Assembly (NCBI GenBank): GCA_027924645.1
Contig: BSBN01000213.1
Location: 35,342,501-35,406,500, forward strand
Direction: 5' to 3'
DNA from: Cunninghamia lanceolata
Taxonomy: Eukaryota > Streptophyta > Pinopsida > Cupressales > Cupressaceae
DNA length: 64,000 nucleotides
Within the stretch, counting starts at the first letter, position 1. The number at the start of each line of letters is the position of its first letter. The notes beneath the pieces were generated by a model. It was not told the DNA's origin and did not search any database. It saw nothing but the letters and a program-made list of their open reading frames with translations. Shown here one piece after another: positions 24,869-35,518 of this stretch. The translations under genes were made by a program, and so were the position numbers.

Positions 24869-25327
24869 ATTTGGTGACTTCTATGGGATGTTTGCCTACT
24901 AAACAATTAGATCAGTGGCCTTAAGCATCCATTGGGCATGGAGTCATACAAAGACTAAAATATACAGATATTTTCTAACTTTAGCAACTCAACACAGTAG
25001 CAATGAAGAACATTAAAAGACCAAAACCAAAATCCTGAAAGCAACCCTCTAACTGTGCTAAACAACACTTAGGGAAAACAAAAAGGATCTAAACTATTGT
25101 GCAGCAGCAATTATTGAAAACAAGATACCTAATCTACTAATGTACAAGGTAAGTCATACCTTAAAACACCTCTTTAGGTGCATCCCATTGATTGGGACAG
25201 GCAGATTTTTTCCATCTATGTTTGACAACTGAAATGCATTGTGCTCCTTGCATTCAATAATGACAAATAAGCCACTCTAGAAACTGTCAAACTTGGAGTG
25301 CCTCCCTGGCCTACTTTTCAACTCATC
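24869..25327. other. 3' untranslated part of the Tat-like element
   Basis: Lies between the end of integrase and the 3' LTR. No coding region and no clear polypurine tract visible. Confidence 0.5.
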
Positions 25328-26656
25328 TCATTTGAGCACCATATCACCCTCCCCAAAGATTCTAGGAGTGGCCTTCTGATTAAAATTTATTTTGGTCTGA
25401 TGTTGATGATACTCCATAGCCTTCAATGCTTTATCTTTGCTCTCTTCAAGCTCCATAAGTTGAGCATATCTGACAGCCATGGGGTTTTCCTCTTCAAACA
25501 TCTCCAGCTGATTCATGATGTCTAGTGCTGGCAGTTCCATAGACATAGGCAATCTTGCCTCTTTCCCATAAACTAACATATATGGGGAGTTCCCAATAGA
25601 CCTCTTGGGGGTTATTCTATCTGCCCATAAGGCATATTTTAGATTAGTGTGCCAGGTCCTCTAGTTGTCTTCCATTGATCTTTTAACAATCCTTATGAGG
25701 CTCTTATTTGTAGATTCAGCCAAACCATTACCCTATGGGTAATAATTTGATGAACTATTCAAATAGATACCATTCTTAACAGCCCAGTTAGTTATCTTTA
25801 ATCCAACAAAGGCTAAAGCATTACCTGAGATACTTGACTTAGGTACCCCAAATCTGGATATCAAATCTTGGTAAAAATTCAGAACAGTGTTTTCATTTGA
25901 TTCCTTCAGAGCCACTACTTCAGTCCACCTTGTCAAATAGTCTGTAGCTATAAGTATCCACCTGTGGCCTGCACTTGATGGTGGGTTAATGGGACCTATA
26001 AAGTCAATGCCCCATCTCATGAAGGGATACTCTACTTGAATTGGCTGTAGAGGTAAAGCTGGCAGCCTTTCTTTGCCTGCAAAAATGGCACATTTTACAC
26101 ATTTTCTAGCCCATGCATGGGCATCCTTGAATAAGTTGGGCCAATAATATCCAGCTCTCATTATTTTCCAAGCAATAGTCCTTGGGGCAAAATGACCCCC
26201 TACTGTTCCATCATGAAATTCATGTAGCACTTTGTCAGTCTGACCATTATCAATGCATCTCAACAACACACCATTAAAGTCCTTTTTGAAAAGGATGCCA
26301 TTAATTAAAACATATGGAATAGACTGCATACTAAAATATCTTCTTTTGGTTCTATCTAGACCTGCTGGACATTTACCAGTTTGCAAAAATTGAGTCATGT
26401 TATTAACCCAACTTGTGCCCACTGCTACTATATCATGTTGAGGTACATCCTCAATGGTCAGAAGCACCTCCTCTTTCTTTTCTATTTCATTCTCAGAACT
26501 GGTAGCAAGTTGTTCACTGAGTCCTCTACCTCTGACAAGCTTGGTTATCTTGATCTCCACATCATATTCCATGACTTTGGTGATCCAACCAGCCCTTTTC
26601 TCATTAACATCTTTACTTAACAGGAACTCTTTCATGCTAGGGTGAGCAACCATCAA
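25328..26656 (-). pseudogene. Integrase of the Tat-like element, inactive
   Basis: In frame with the RT upstream. Order: zinc region (HEFHDGTVGGHF ... CVKC), catalytic core with WGIDFIG (first Asp), ISGNALAF where the family has SDNG (the second Asp is Gly here, codon 25823-25825), and GLAEST (Glu present), then an YGKEARLPMSMELPAL segment at 25.5 kb. A TAA after SSSNYYP and another stop at SMEDN*RTWH split it. Integrase joins element DNA to the target; losing an active-site Asp and gaining stops makes it inactive. Confidence 0.92.
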
Positions 26657-26683
26657 ATGTATCTTGTTATTAGAAACAAGATG

Positions 26684-27934
26684 TCAAAACTTATTGATGC
26701 TCCTTACCACTTCAAGGACATGTTTTTCAATGAAGCTATACCTTTGCTCATACTCCTCCAACCCCTGACTAAAGAAAGTGATTGGCTGTTCAAAGCCGCC
26801 ACTCTGCTGTTGTACCAGAATCGCAAAGATTGTATCTAGACCGCCATAAGCATATAAAATAAAATCTTTGGAGAAGTCAAGATTTACCAGAGTTGGCACA
26901 ACTGACAATGCTTCTTTTATGGACTCAAAACTAAGTTTGGCCTCCTTCGTCCAACTGAAAACTATATTTTTCTTTAGCATAGAGGTCAACGACTTTAATA
27001 AATTTGCAATATTAGGTATGAATCTTCAGAGAAAATTAATTCTTCCAATTAAACTTTGGAGTCCCTTCTTGTGGCTGGGTAAGGGTAGCTCAAAAATAGC
27101 CCTTACTCTTTCAGCATCAATGGTAATGTCCTTCTTTGACACAACGTGCCCCAACAACTTGCCTTCATGCACAACAAAAATACACTTCCTGGGATTGAGA
27201 GATATCCCAAACTCTTTGCATCTTTCAAAAACTTGCCTCAAGTGGGATAAATGTTCAGATGCATTCTTGGAAAAGACCATTACGTCATCAAGGTACACCA
27301 GCACCAGTTTATACAACAAACCCTTAAAAGCCATATCCATAGCCCTCTGAAAAGTTGAGCTGGCGTTTGACAAACCAAAGGGCATCCTTTTGTAGGCCAT
27401 AGTGCCCCATTTGGTAGTAAAAGTGGTTTTAAATTGATCCTCCTCCTTGACTAACACTTGATTATAGCTAGAATATCCATCCAGCAAGGAGAATCTTTTA
27501 GAACCAGCCACTACTTGTAGAATTTGCTCCATTGAGGGTAGCGGGTAGTCGTCTTTCAAGGAGGCTCTATTAAGGTCTTTAAAGTTGACACATAGCCTAA
27601 TCTCTCCATTCTTTTTTCTCACAGGGATAAGGTTGGAGACCCAAGAAGTATGCTTGATCAAGAAAATGATCTTTCCCTCGATCAACTTGGTTAACTCTTT
27701 AATCATCAGATGCTCTAGCTTTGGATTTAGAGGTCTTTGTTTCTGCCTCACAGGTTTTGTATCTGGTTCTAACTCTATGGTATGTTGGGCAATATGAGGA
27801 TCAAATCCCTTTAGGTCTGAATAATCCCAAGCAAACACATCTTCAAACTCTTGACAAAGAGCAATAAAAACTCTCCTATCCTCAGGCGAACAGATTTTAC
27901 CTATTTTGAGAAGCTTACCCTTGAAAATTTCCAA
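26684..27934 (-). pseudogene. Reverse transcriptase and degenerate Gypsy RNase H
   Basis: 27934-27026 is one uninterrupted stretch of RT: RLCVNFKDLNRASLKDDYPLP, LLDGYSSYNQV, MPFGLSNASSTFQ and LVYLDDVMVFS with the YLDD active site intact, then the thumb. After a stop at 27026 the same frame continues (26989-26684) into the Gypsy RNase H. Where the family has TDAS, this copy reads LYAYGGLDT (about 26850), so the first catalytic Asp is gone. RT copies RNA to DNA; RNase H removes the RNA. See the separate RNase H at 28218 for what may have replaced it. Confidence 0.93.
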
Positions 27935-28217
27935 CTCCTCATAATGCTCTTCTTTTCTGCATGGTGGTTTTACTCTTTTTTAGCTGATCATCAGTGCTAA
28001 AAATAGATTCCAAGGTTACCAATCCCTTGGGTAGCTTGCTTTTTCTCAACTGAACAATTTGATCATTGTCATACTGTTGTTTGAGTTTATCTTGATTCAT
28101 CACAGAAAACTCATCCTCTTCTAATAGGAACCGTAGAATCTACTCATCGCTCTGAAAAACCTGCCAATGAATGTTATTATCAGGGATAGAAGGCCTACCA
28201 ACTATTTTCACATGAGG

Positions 28218-28628
28218 CTACACCTTTTCTCTTTGAATATCACTGGGGATATCAAACTGAGCCCTAATTGCAGCTAATCTATCAGCATGAGAGTTCTGAT
28301 TTCTTGGAATGGAGATTAGATTGAAAGCATCAAACTCTTCAATCATATCCCATACCCTATGTTTATAGCACTTTAGGACATCATTCTTTGTAGCATGTAT
28401 TCCCCTCACTTGATTTACAATAAGTTCACTATCCCCAAACACCTGCAAACAACCAATTTTCCTCTTTCTTGCCCACTGCAAACCTTGGATCAATCCCTCA
28501 TACTCAGTAGTGTTATTGGTGCATGAAAAGGCAAAACGGAAAGCAAAATAATATCTTTCACCTTGTGGAGACACAAGCATTGCACCACCACCAGATCCAT
28601 TCTTGTTCTGAGAGCCATCAAAATACAT
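28218..28628 (-). pseudogene. Second RNase H (RVT_3/archaeal-like type) between protease and RT
   Basis: 136 codons without a stop, in the same frame as protease and gag and joined to them by a linker. It opens MYFDGSQNKNGSGGGAM and carries all four expected acids: Asp4 (YFDGS), Glu42 (TEYEGL), Asp66 (FGDSEL) and Asp116 (HADRLA). This is the RNase H type found as a second copy in Tat/Ogre-lineage elements. In those I know, it lies after the Gypsy RNase H, before integrase; here it precedes RT. The element as a whole is dead, but this domain has kept its active site. Confidence 0.85.
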
Positions 28629-28967
28629 TTTCCATACTTCCTCTTGCTACTCTATCTGTTGTTCTGCACTTTTTACAAGGTTAGGAACTTTTGTTTCAGG
28701 TTCATGGAGTATGTAAACCCCCATGCCAGTTCCTTGAATGTGTGCCTTAGGATCATCTACAACATTTTCTAAGGCCCACTCCCTTAATAGCACTTCTGGT
28801 TAACTTTCAGCTTGCAATTCTTGAGCAGCAATAAACTCAAGATCATTAGAAATAAAGCAATTTGCATTAACAACACTTGGTGTGTAAGGCTCTATGTGAT
28901 GTTTGGCAAGTAATTTAGATTTTAGGGTCACCTTGGTGCCATATCTGGTCCTGAATAACTTGTGGGA

Positions 28968-29243
28968 CTAGTCTAAGGATAAATATCCTCCTATTTTAGC
29001 TGTGAATTCTCTTGACAAACACATGGCAAAATAGGGAGGTAAATCAATGATGAACACCTCTTGTGAAATGGAAACATTTGGGCAAGTACGCAGAGTGAGA
29101 CCGAGGTCTTTCATCACACCTATAGTATTAATAGCTGTGCCATCTAACTGAAGCACACCTTTCTCCAGGGGTTGGTACTTCAATCCTAATTGGTCTATAA
29201 TCTGTTTAGGCATCACAAAACTACTTGCACCACTATCCACCAT
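28968..29243 (-). pseudogene. Aspartic protease of the Tat-like element
   Basis: MVDSGASSFVMPKQIIDQLG holds the active-site DSGAS, followed by a retropepsin-like body (VLQLDGTAINTIG, VFIIDLPPYFAMCL). It shares its frame with gag upstream and RNase H downstream; a stop lies just after YLSLD. The protease would cut the polyprotein into its working parts. Confidence 0.85.
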
Positions 29244-29315
29244 ATAGTTATGTACTATCTTGTCTCTAATTATTAAAGATACATAAAATGAAAGTGGTTT
29301 AACACTTTTGTTTGG

Positions 29316-31099
29316 CTATTTGATGTTGTCCTGGGGGAAATTGGTAAGAACAACCCTAGTTGGGTCAACTGCTGCATCATTGGACACTTTTAAATTAGAT
29401 AAGGCAGATTGCAACATCCCCTTTTGGCCTGGGATGGCTAGGGAATCCCACATAGACATTGTCACATTAATCTTCTTCATATTTTCAATAATATTGAAAG
29501 GTAGAGTGACACTTACCTTTTGCTGTGACTTTGTAGCAATAGTATCAGCCTGTAAATAAGGTATTTCCCTTGTTGTTGCTGAAGTATTTCTTTTTAAAAT
29601 ATGAGGAATTTGGGATGTAGAAGCATCAGCAAGTCCTTTTCCTTTATTTACTACTTGCTCAATCTCATAACCCCTCTTCTTGGCCCTTGTATTTGCTGCA
29701 ACTGGAGTATTATCTATATTCATGCCACAAAATTCACCTTCTTGCCAATTTATGAAGGCTGAATCATTCAGAAGTTGTTCCTGCTATTGCACAGCCCCAT
29801 CATGAAGTGTATTTGGCTGTGAGGCTGCAACATTTTGCACCATTAGTGCTTGATTTATCACTCCGTTTGAGCAGGCTACCTAATTGTGTGGCTGATTGCA
29901 TGGAAAACACCATTCATATTCAGCTGCAAGGTTATTATGTACAGGGACAAGGTCCCTTACTGCATTAATGGGTGTCAGATTGTAAGGCTGGAAGGGCCTC
30001 TGGTTCACATTCTACCTGGGACCCTGATAATTGCCTTGATATGGAGGTCTATTAGCCTGATAAGGCTGATTTTGCCCTTGATAAGGTTGATTCTGCCCTT
30101 AGCTGGGTTGCTGATAAGGCTGTCTACTCTGGGACTATTGCTTTTTGATGTTTACCATCTCATTCCCAAAAGTTTGTAGGATGTTCTCTATCTTTTGTTG
30201 GCTATTTTTGATCTCTTTCAACTCTTGAGATGAGCTAGAAACAATAGGTTCAAAATTGGTGGTATTTGGCAATGTTGCTACAGTAGGCAAACGGGCAAAA
30301 TATGGGATGGGCAAAGGCATTGAAGCTTGGATCTCAGGAAAAATGGGCACTGGTGGTCTAGGTGCTATTTTTCTAGCCTGAATCAGGTTATTCTCTGCTC
30401 TAATAGCTATTTCATATGTATTAGGTAGGCTTGTACCTCCCAATGATTGAATCATTACTGAAATATCACTATTTAGGGCTTTCAAAAAATATAGAAAAAC
30501 ATATTTTGGTGGAGGCCTTACCATGGCAGGAATTTTGTCCCATGTCTTCTGAAATCTGAAGTTGAAATCCATCATTTGCTCCTGGGGAGCTCTCTTTATT
30601 GTAGTCATCTGTTCAACCAATGATAGGTTGTCTAACTTATCTTGAAATTGCTTGTTTAATTTATCACCAAGATCATCCCAGGTTCCTATGGTCTGCACCG
30701 GTAAACTCCTAAACCATTGTAATGCTTTTCCTTTGAATGAGGCAGCCAGTAGCCTAATGGCTACGTTCTCTTGGGTTACATGATGCACTCCACATAGAGA
30801 AGCTACATCTCTAATGTGCTCAATTGAGGTGGTTTGATTCTCCCCTATGAAATAGGGCAGACTCTCAAAGCTGCCATAGGTATGATGTCATGCACTATCA
30901 AATTCAATGGGCTACCCCCATCAAAAGCCACAAATAGCTGATTTCTTGCCATTGGAACAGCTAGGGGTAGGTTCGCTTGAGCTAGTGCAGGAACTACAGG
31001 TGCAACTGGCCTAAAATTTGGTGGGGTTGATTGTATTCTCTTTGAAAATGAAGTCCTTAATATAGTTCTACTCTGTCTTCTAGAAGGAGATAGCTGCAA
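29316..31099 (-). pseudogene. Gag of the Tat-like element, broken
   Basis: Segments 31099-30845, 30788-30135 and 29723-29316; the last two share a frame. The capsid part has LLAASFKGKALQWFRSLP and TWDDLGDKLNKQF, classic Ty3 Gag. A Gln/Pro/Tyr-rich repeat (GQNQPYQ twice, about 30030-30120) and a zinc-knuckle-like CFPCNQPHN*VAC near 29890 follow; the stop falls at a Gln position. A frameshift divides the first two pieces near 30830. Gag would form the RNA-containing particle. Confidence 0.88.
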
Positions 31100-31270
31100 A
31101 TAGTCAAATGAACTTAAACTCTGAGTCTAAATCTTTCTCATAAAATGTGACAGCAACACTGATATGCATGTCCTTCCTTAGTATGAGTCACCAGATATGC
31201 AATTTTTAACCTCTTACAGGTCTGAAAATCACTGGCTACACACCAAAACCAGCAATAAAATTACAGTGTA

Positions 31271-31289
31271 CCACTGGGCGTGCCAAAGT
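31271..31289 (-). other. Primer binding site region of the Tat-like element
   Basis: Minus-strand TTGGCACGCCCAGTGG follows the LTR end at 31290 by about three bases, the position of a primer site. I cannot assign the tRNA. Confidence 0.6.
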
Positions 31290-33854
31290 TGTTGTCTCTC
31301 AGATTTGCACCCTTGCTGCAGTTGTCAAACTTTAGCAATCTGGAGGAACATGGGAATGATCTTGAAGTGTGGGACATTGCGAAATGAGATCAAACCTCCG
31401 GAGAAGGCTGACTTCCTTAACTGGTTATCACCTAAGACTACTGAATGCTCATACGAAAAGGGAGAAGGAATACGTTAAAATGAAAGATTTAAACAGACAA
31501 ACTTGAAAACGAAGGGGTGATTCACCAAGTTTAATAAAAGAACCCTCACAGTACTGAGAAAATGCACAGCATAACCAAATACAACAAATAGACATACACA
31601 GATTCAACTGATCCTAGCAGAGGTGAGAAACAAGATGATTGAAAGGAAAAATATGTTCATAGGCAATCATATACAGATTCACACTAAACTAAAACTCTAT
31701 AAAAGAGGTAAAATAACTTGCATATATTCAGTGGGAAGGCATAGTTACAGTAGCAGAAAGCTCTATTTGGAAACATAAAAGACTGAATGCTAAAAATTTT
31801 CCAACCTTATTTACATCTCTTGAATGCATATATATAGTATTTCAATCTGACCTAAGTTGGTTACAAAAAAAATCACTTAAAGAGCTGCAGCAGGAAAATA
31901 TGTCTGAAGCGACGTCCAATTGCAAGGAGTTATGGTGCAAAAGATCTGGAACTAGTGTAGATGGAAGATATTTTTAGTCTTCAATGCAAGCTTCTTAATC
32001 ATCAATCTACACAATGAATCAGTGGAAGATATATGGGCATTAAATGTGAGCAGCCTCCATGTCTATCTTCAATCATGGCTATATAAAGTATTTGAAACAG
32101 GGCAGTGGAGAGATATTCTGAGTCTTTAATGCAAGCAGCTGGATCATCGACCCTCTCTGATAAATGCCACAAATATCTACATTTGCATCACTCACTGAAA
32201 CATCCATTTGACTAAGCATGCAAATCCAGATCCAAAATTTGAAAGTGAGAAAAAACCCCTGAAATCCCCACCAAATGAAAGAGGAGACAAAAACATGCAT
32301 TTTTGCCTTTTGCAGCATGTGGAAATTTGCTAAAATGGATGAGATATAGGTGGTCAAAGCTGCAGTCAACTATGTGTATATATCACTTTGCATCTGTTCT
32401 TGTATCGGCCTCTGAAACTACCTCTAAGTCTGCCTTTGCATGTACAAAGCACTTTGTATATGGCCTCTTGCATATCGGCTTTGTATATCGGATTGTATGT
32501 TTGAACATACAATTGCAAATATACAAACACATGTATATACAATGCGCGGACCCCAATACTGAATTTTGGCGAATTTGACTTTATAGTCAGGTCTGCCTTG
32601 TATATTTCTTTCTTGTACATTTTCATTTGTATATCGCAAGATACAATGCATTCAATATACAAGCCGCGGACCTGAACCATTTTATCAACCAGATTGGAGA
32701 AATTTGAAATCCGGGCCTTGTATCTTTAATCTCTTGTATATCGGGATATACATTATATATATACATGCAAGCTGTGGACCTCAAACCATTATGAAGCATA
32801 TTGTAATCACCATCGAGTCCGAGCCATGCATGTTCCTCTTTGTATATAACCAATGCATGTCGCATATACAATGCGAACATACAAGCAAACTATACATACA
32901 AATTGCAGAATCTGCCCCTTATAAACTAGAATGTATGTTCATTTTAGATCTGGCTTGTATATTAGGAATGCATATTTGATTGTATGTGCAAACATACAAT
33001 CACAAATATACAAGCGGTGTGCCCCAGCTTTAAATCCTTTCTCCTTGTATCTTATTCTTTATATATGCCCTTTTGTATATCAGCATATACAATGCCGAGA
33101 TACAAGCTGCGGACTCCAAATGATTATCTGCTATGCCTAATTCCACCGTCAAGTCCACCTTGTATGTATCCTTTCTTCTTCGATTGTATATAAAATACAA
33201 TCTCCCACTATACAAACACCTTTGTATCTGCGGACCCCACCTCTTGTATCTGTTGCTTGTCTGGCGAATTGCATATTTTCCATTGTATATTTCTTTGTAT
33301 GTTCCCTTTATACAAAGAAAATATACAAACCAAAGATACATATAAACCCAACTCACATTTGCCTTGTATGTCGACCCTGCATATGCCGATATACATTCTC
33401 TTTTGTATGTGCCCCTTTGTATGCCGACCTTGCATGTCTTTGCCTTTGTATATGGCCTCTTTTGTATGTTGTAACTGTATGTTTGAATATACAATGCGAA
33501 CATACATCCAAACCTGTGCTCCACCCCTTTGTACATCTTCTTGTATCTCACTGGTGTATATTTCCTTTGCATATGTGAACATACAAAGGTGAATGTATGT
33601 GCAAGCATACATTCAAAAATGTATATATAAATACTAAGTATGAAATTGAGATTTATCTGCGATGGAAAGTACTTGAAGACAAAGGGTTTCTGGGTTTTTA
33701 GCAAATATTCTCAAGGTGAGATTTTTAGGATTTTTTGCAAGGTACAGAATGAGTATTTGAAGGATTCAAGCCTTTTGGGGTGTTTTCCTAAAGGATTTTC
33801 TAGAAAAATGCGAGGTGAACTATTAAACTCTGGGCAGAGCAAAATAGGTCAACA
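31290..33854 (-). repeat. 5' LTR of the Tat-like element (2,565 bp)
   Basis: On the minus strand it starts TGTTGACCTATTTTGC at 33854 and ends GAGACAACA at 31290, with correct TG and CA ends. Its TTGTATAT/ATATACAA array (32400-33620) matches the partner LTR. The stretch 31341-32157 has no counterpart there. TATA-like runs are at about 33620 (ATTTATATATAC) and 32080 (CTATATAAAG on the plus strand), so the promoter position is uncertain. Confidence 0.92.
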
Positions 33855-33859
33855 GTCCT
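33855..33859. other. Right target-site duplication (GTCCT)
   Basis: GTCCT right of the 5' LTR, identical to 23095-23099. Confidence 0.9.
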
Positions 33860-34307
33860 CAAGCAATGCAAATTCAAATATTCCAAACTTTCCTAATTCT
33901 TCCCAAGTGGCATCTCTTGTATGTAGGTTCCTCCAAACAACTAGATATTTTATGATGGCTAAATTCCTTGACTTCTTCACCCTTATATGAATGATGGCAT
34001 TTGCTAACCATATGAATATCACTCTACTATCTATGAACAATGAACCAATGCAAGTCAGTGCATCATTAACACATAATGCCATGAATGGAAACATGCCAAG
34101 GGATAGATGTTGGATGGTATTGTAGTAGTATTCTCCTAAGTGAAGCCACTTAAACCATGCTGATTTTTTTTCTGAAACATATTCCCTTAAGAAACTTGCT
34201 ACCCACTTATTCATCATTTTTGTGTCTCCAACTAGTTGTAGCTGATAACATGTGCTAGGAGTGATTTTTACACTTGTAAGATGAAACAATTCCTACCAAA
34301 AGTAACT

Positions 34308-34325
34308 AACAAATCTTCCATGTCT
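34308..34325. other. Left copy of an 18-bp target-site duplication
   Basis: AACAAATCTTCCATGTCT, identical to 42493-42510. Its minus strand encodes part of the integrase (RHGRFV), so the duplication was made from chromovirus sequence. Confidence 0.9.
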
Positions 34326-34976
34326 TTTGTGGGTGGTATTATAAGAAATGAAAAAGGAAATATTATTGAATGCTATGCCAAGGCCATAGGAAGAGCCACA
34401 AATAACTTTGCAAATACTTATGCATTGTGGTGGGGTCTTCACAGAGTCCAATTCTATGGATTTCATTATGTTGAAGTTGAAGGTGACTCAAAGGTTGTGC
34501 TTGATCTTGTTACTAGGTCTTTGAATATTCCTTGGGAACTAACGGATTATGTGGAGGAAATTCAAAATTCCCTTTCTAACATTACAAATGTTAGGGTTCA
34601 ACATGTGTATAGGGAGAGGAACCAAGCAACTGATAAAATAGCAAACTTTGGTTTAAATTTAATAGGGAGTTGGTCTACCACCTTGGTTGAAGATCTTCCT
34701 CAAGGGATTAAAGACATATATCTAATGATAGCAAGATGTAATTTTAACCTTTACATGTTTATGATGACTGCCCGAAATATTTGGGGTAATCACAAGATGA
34801 AGGAAAAGTACAAATTTTTAAAAGTAATGATTCATCATTATTGTACTGCTTGTATAAATAGAAGGGTTAGCATTGTAATAATGGCACCTCAAATGGCATG
34901 TATGAACTTATTACCCTCGATCATTGAAGATTATTATATAATGAGTAGACATTTGTTTTCGGTTGCTGTCAATTAG
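34326..34976 (+). pseudogene. LINE-type RNase H (RVT_3), 5'-truncated
   Basis: Starts at the insertion boundary with FVGGIIRNEKGNIIECYAK, lacking the strand that carries the first catalytic Asp. It continues ATNNFANTYALWWGL, where the family has AE (Glu lost), VEVEGDSKVVLDLV (Asp kept) and VYRERNQATDKIANFG (final Asp kept). This is the RNase H found at the end of plant LINE ORF2 proteins. The frame is open to 34976; the last 80 residues have no recognised domain. The truncated start is what incomplete LINE reverse transcription produces. Confidence 0.75.
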
Positions 34977-35041
34977 TTAAACTGGTTTATCAGGGAGAGC
35001 TTAGTTATCAAGGTTTACGTTTCTATTATTTCTGTGAGCTA

Positions 35042-35518
35042 TTGTTCATCATGGGGGGGAAACTATTGAGAGTGGAACTAGCTTCGTATGCAAGGCTGAA
35101 AAAGAACTCTCAGATACGGGGGATTTTTGAAAAAGGAGGCATAGCCAACTATGTTAAATCTATGAGGGGATATGATCATTCTATTACCAAGAAGTTTGTT
35201 AACACCTGGAGGAATAGGGAGGTGATAATGAATGGTATTTCTTTTACTATTAATGATGAACTTATAGCAAAGGCTATGGGTTTGTCTCTTGGTGGCCAAA
35301 AGGTGCAAATAATTGGGAATGGAGATTATAAGAGTTTCATTGACAACTTTTATGAGGGCGATGAAACCCTTGTTAGACATAAAAATGGTTATCAAAGAAT
35401 GGAGTTGCCTCCACCCCAGGGGATGGTGAGCTATTACATCATGAAATATTTTACTCTAGAGGGTAGGTATGAAACTATTACTAATTTTTTGTTCACACTT
35501 AAAATTAGTTGGACCTAA
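35042..35518 (+). pseudogene. Unknown protein fragment resembling the 12.36-kb family
   Basis: 158 codons: GGKLLRVELASYARLKK, FVNTWRNREVIMNGISFTINDELIAKAMGLSLGG, then LPPPQGMVSYYIMKYF. The segment NGISFTINDELIAKAMGLSLGG resembles NNVGMTNITKEYISKFFGLNP of the relic at 12.7 kb in spacing and character. Similar sequence continues past the TAA for about 30 codons (VLLFRRNKIKLHGYVFIEQID). I do not know its function. The homology is an impression from reading and needs a profile search. Confidence 0.4.

Larger units (their letters stand above)
23100..33854 (-). mobile_element. Full-length Tat-like Ty3/Gypsy retrotransposon (10.75 kb)
   Basis: Two direct LTRs (31290-33854 and 23100-24868) enclose a primer-site region and gag, protease, RNase H, RT, RNase H and integrase on the minus strand. 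Both outer ends are flanked by GTCCT, a perfect 5-bp target duplication. The coding part falls into two frames: gag to the first RNase H (30788-28218) and RT to integrase (27934-25328), with a shift near 27950. Integrase after RT marks it as Gypsy; the RT and integrase wording (INPPSS, WTEVVAL) suits the Tat lineage. It sits inside an older chromodomain Gypsy element. Confidence 0.92.
33855..34325 (-). pseudogene. Chromovirus integrase C-terminal part and chromodomain (middle fragment)
   Basis: Minus-strand translation gives FWQELFHLTSVKITPST, GDTKMMNKWVAS, WLHLGEYYYNTIQHLS and then the chromodomain-like YLVVWRNLHTRDATWEELGKF. The Glu of the DDE triad (TE in the family) is Lys here. Between the integrase and the chromodomain a large piece is deleted. 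It is continuous in frame with 42493-42785 upstream once the 34326-42492 insertion is removed, and with 23071-23094 downstream once 23100-33854 is removed. Confidence 0.85.
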
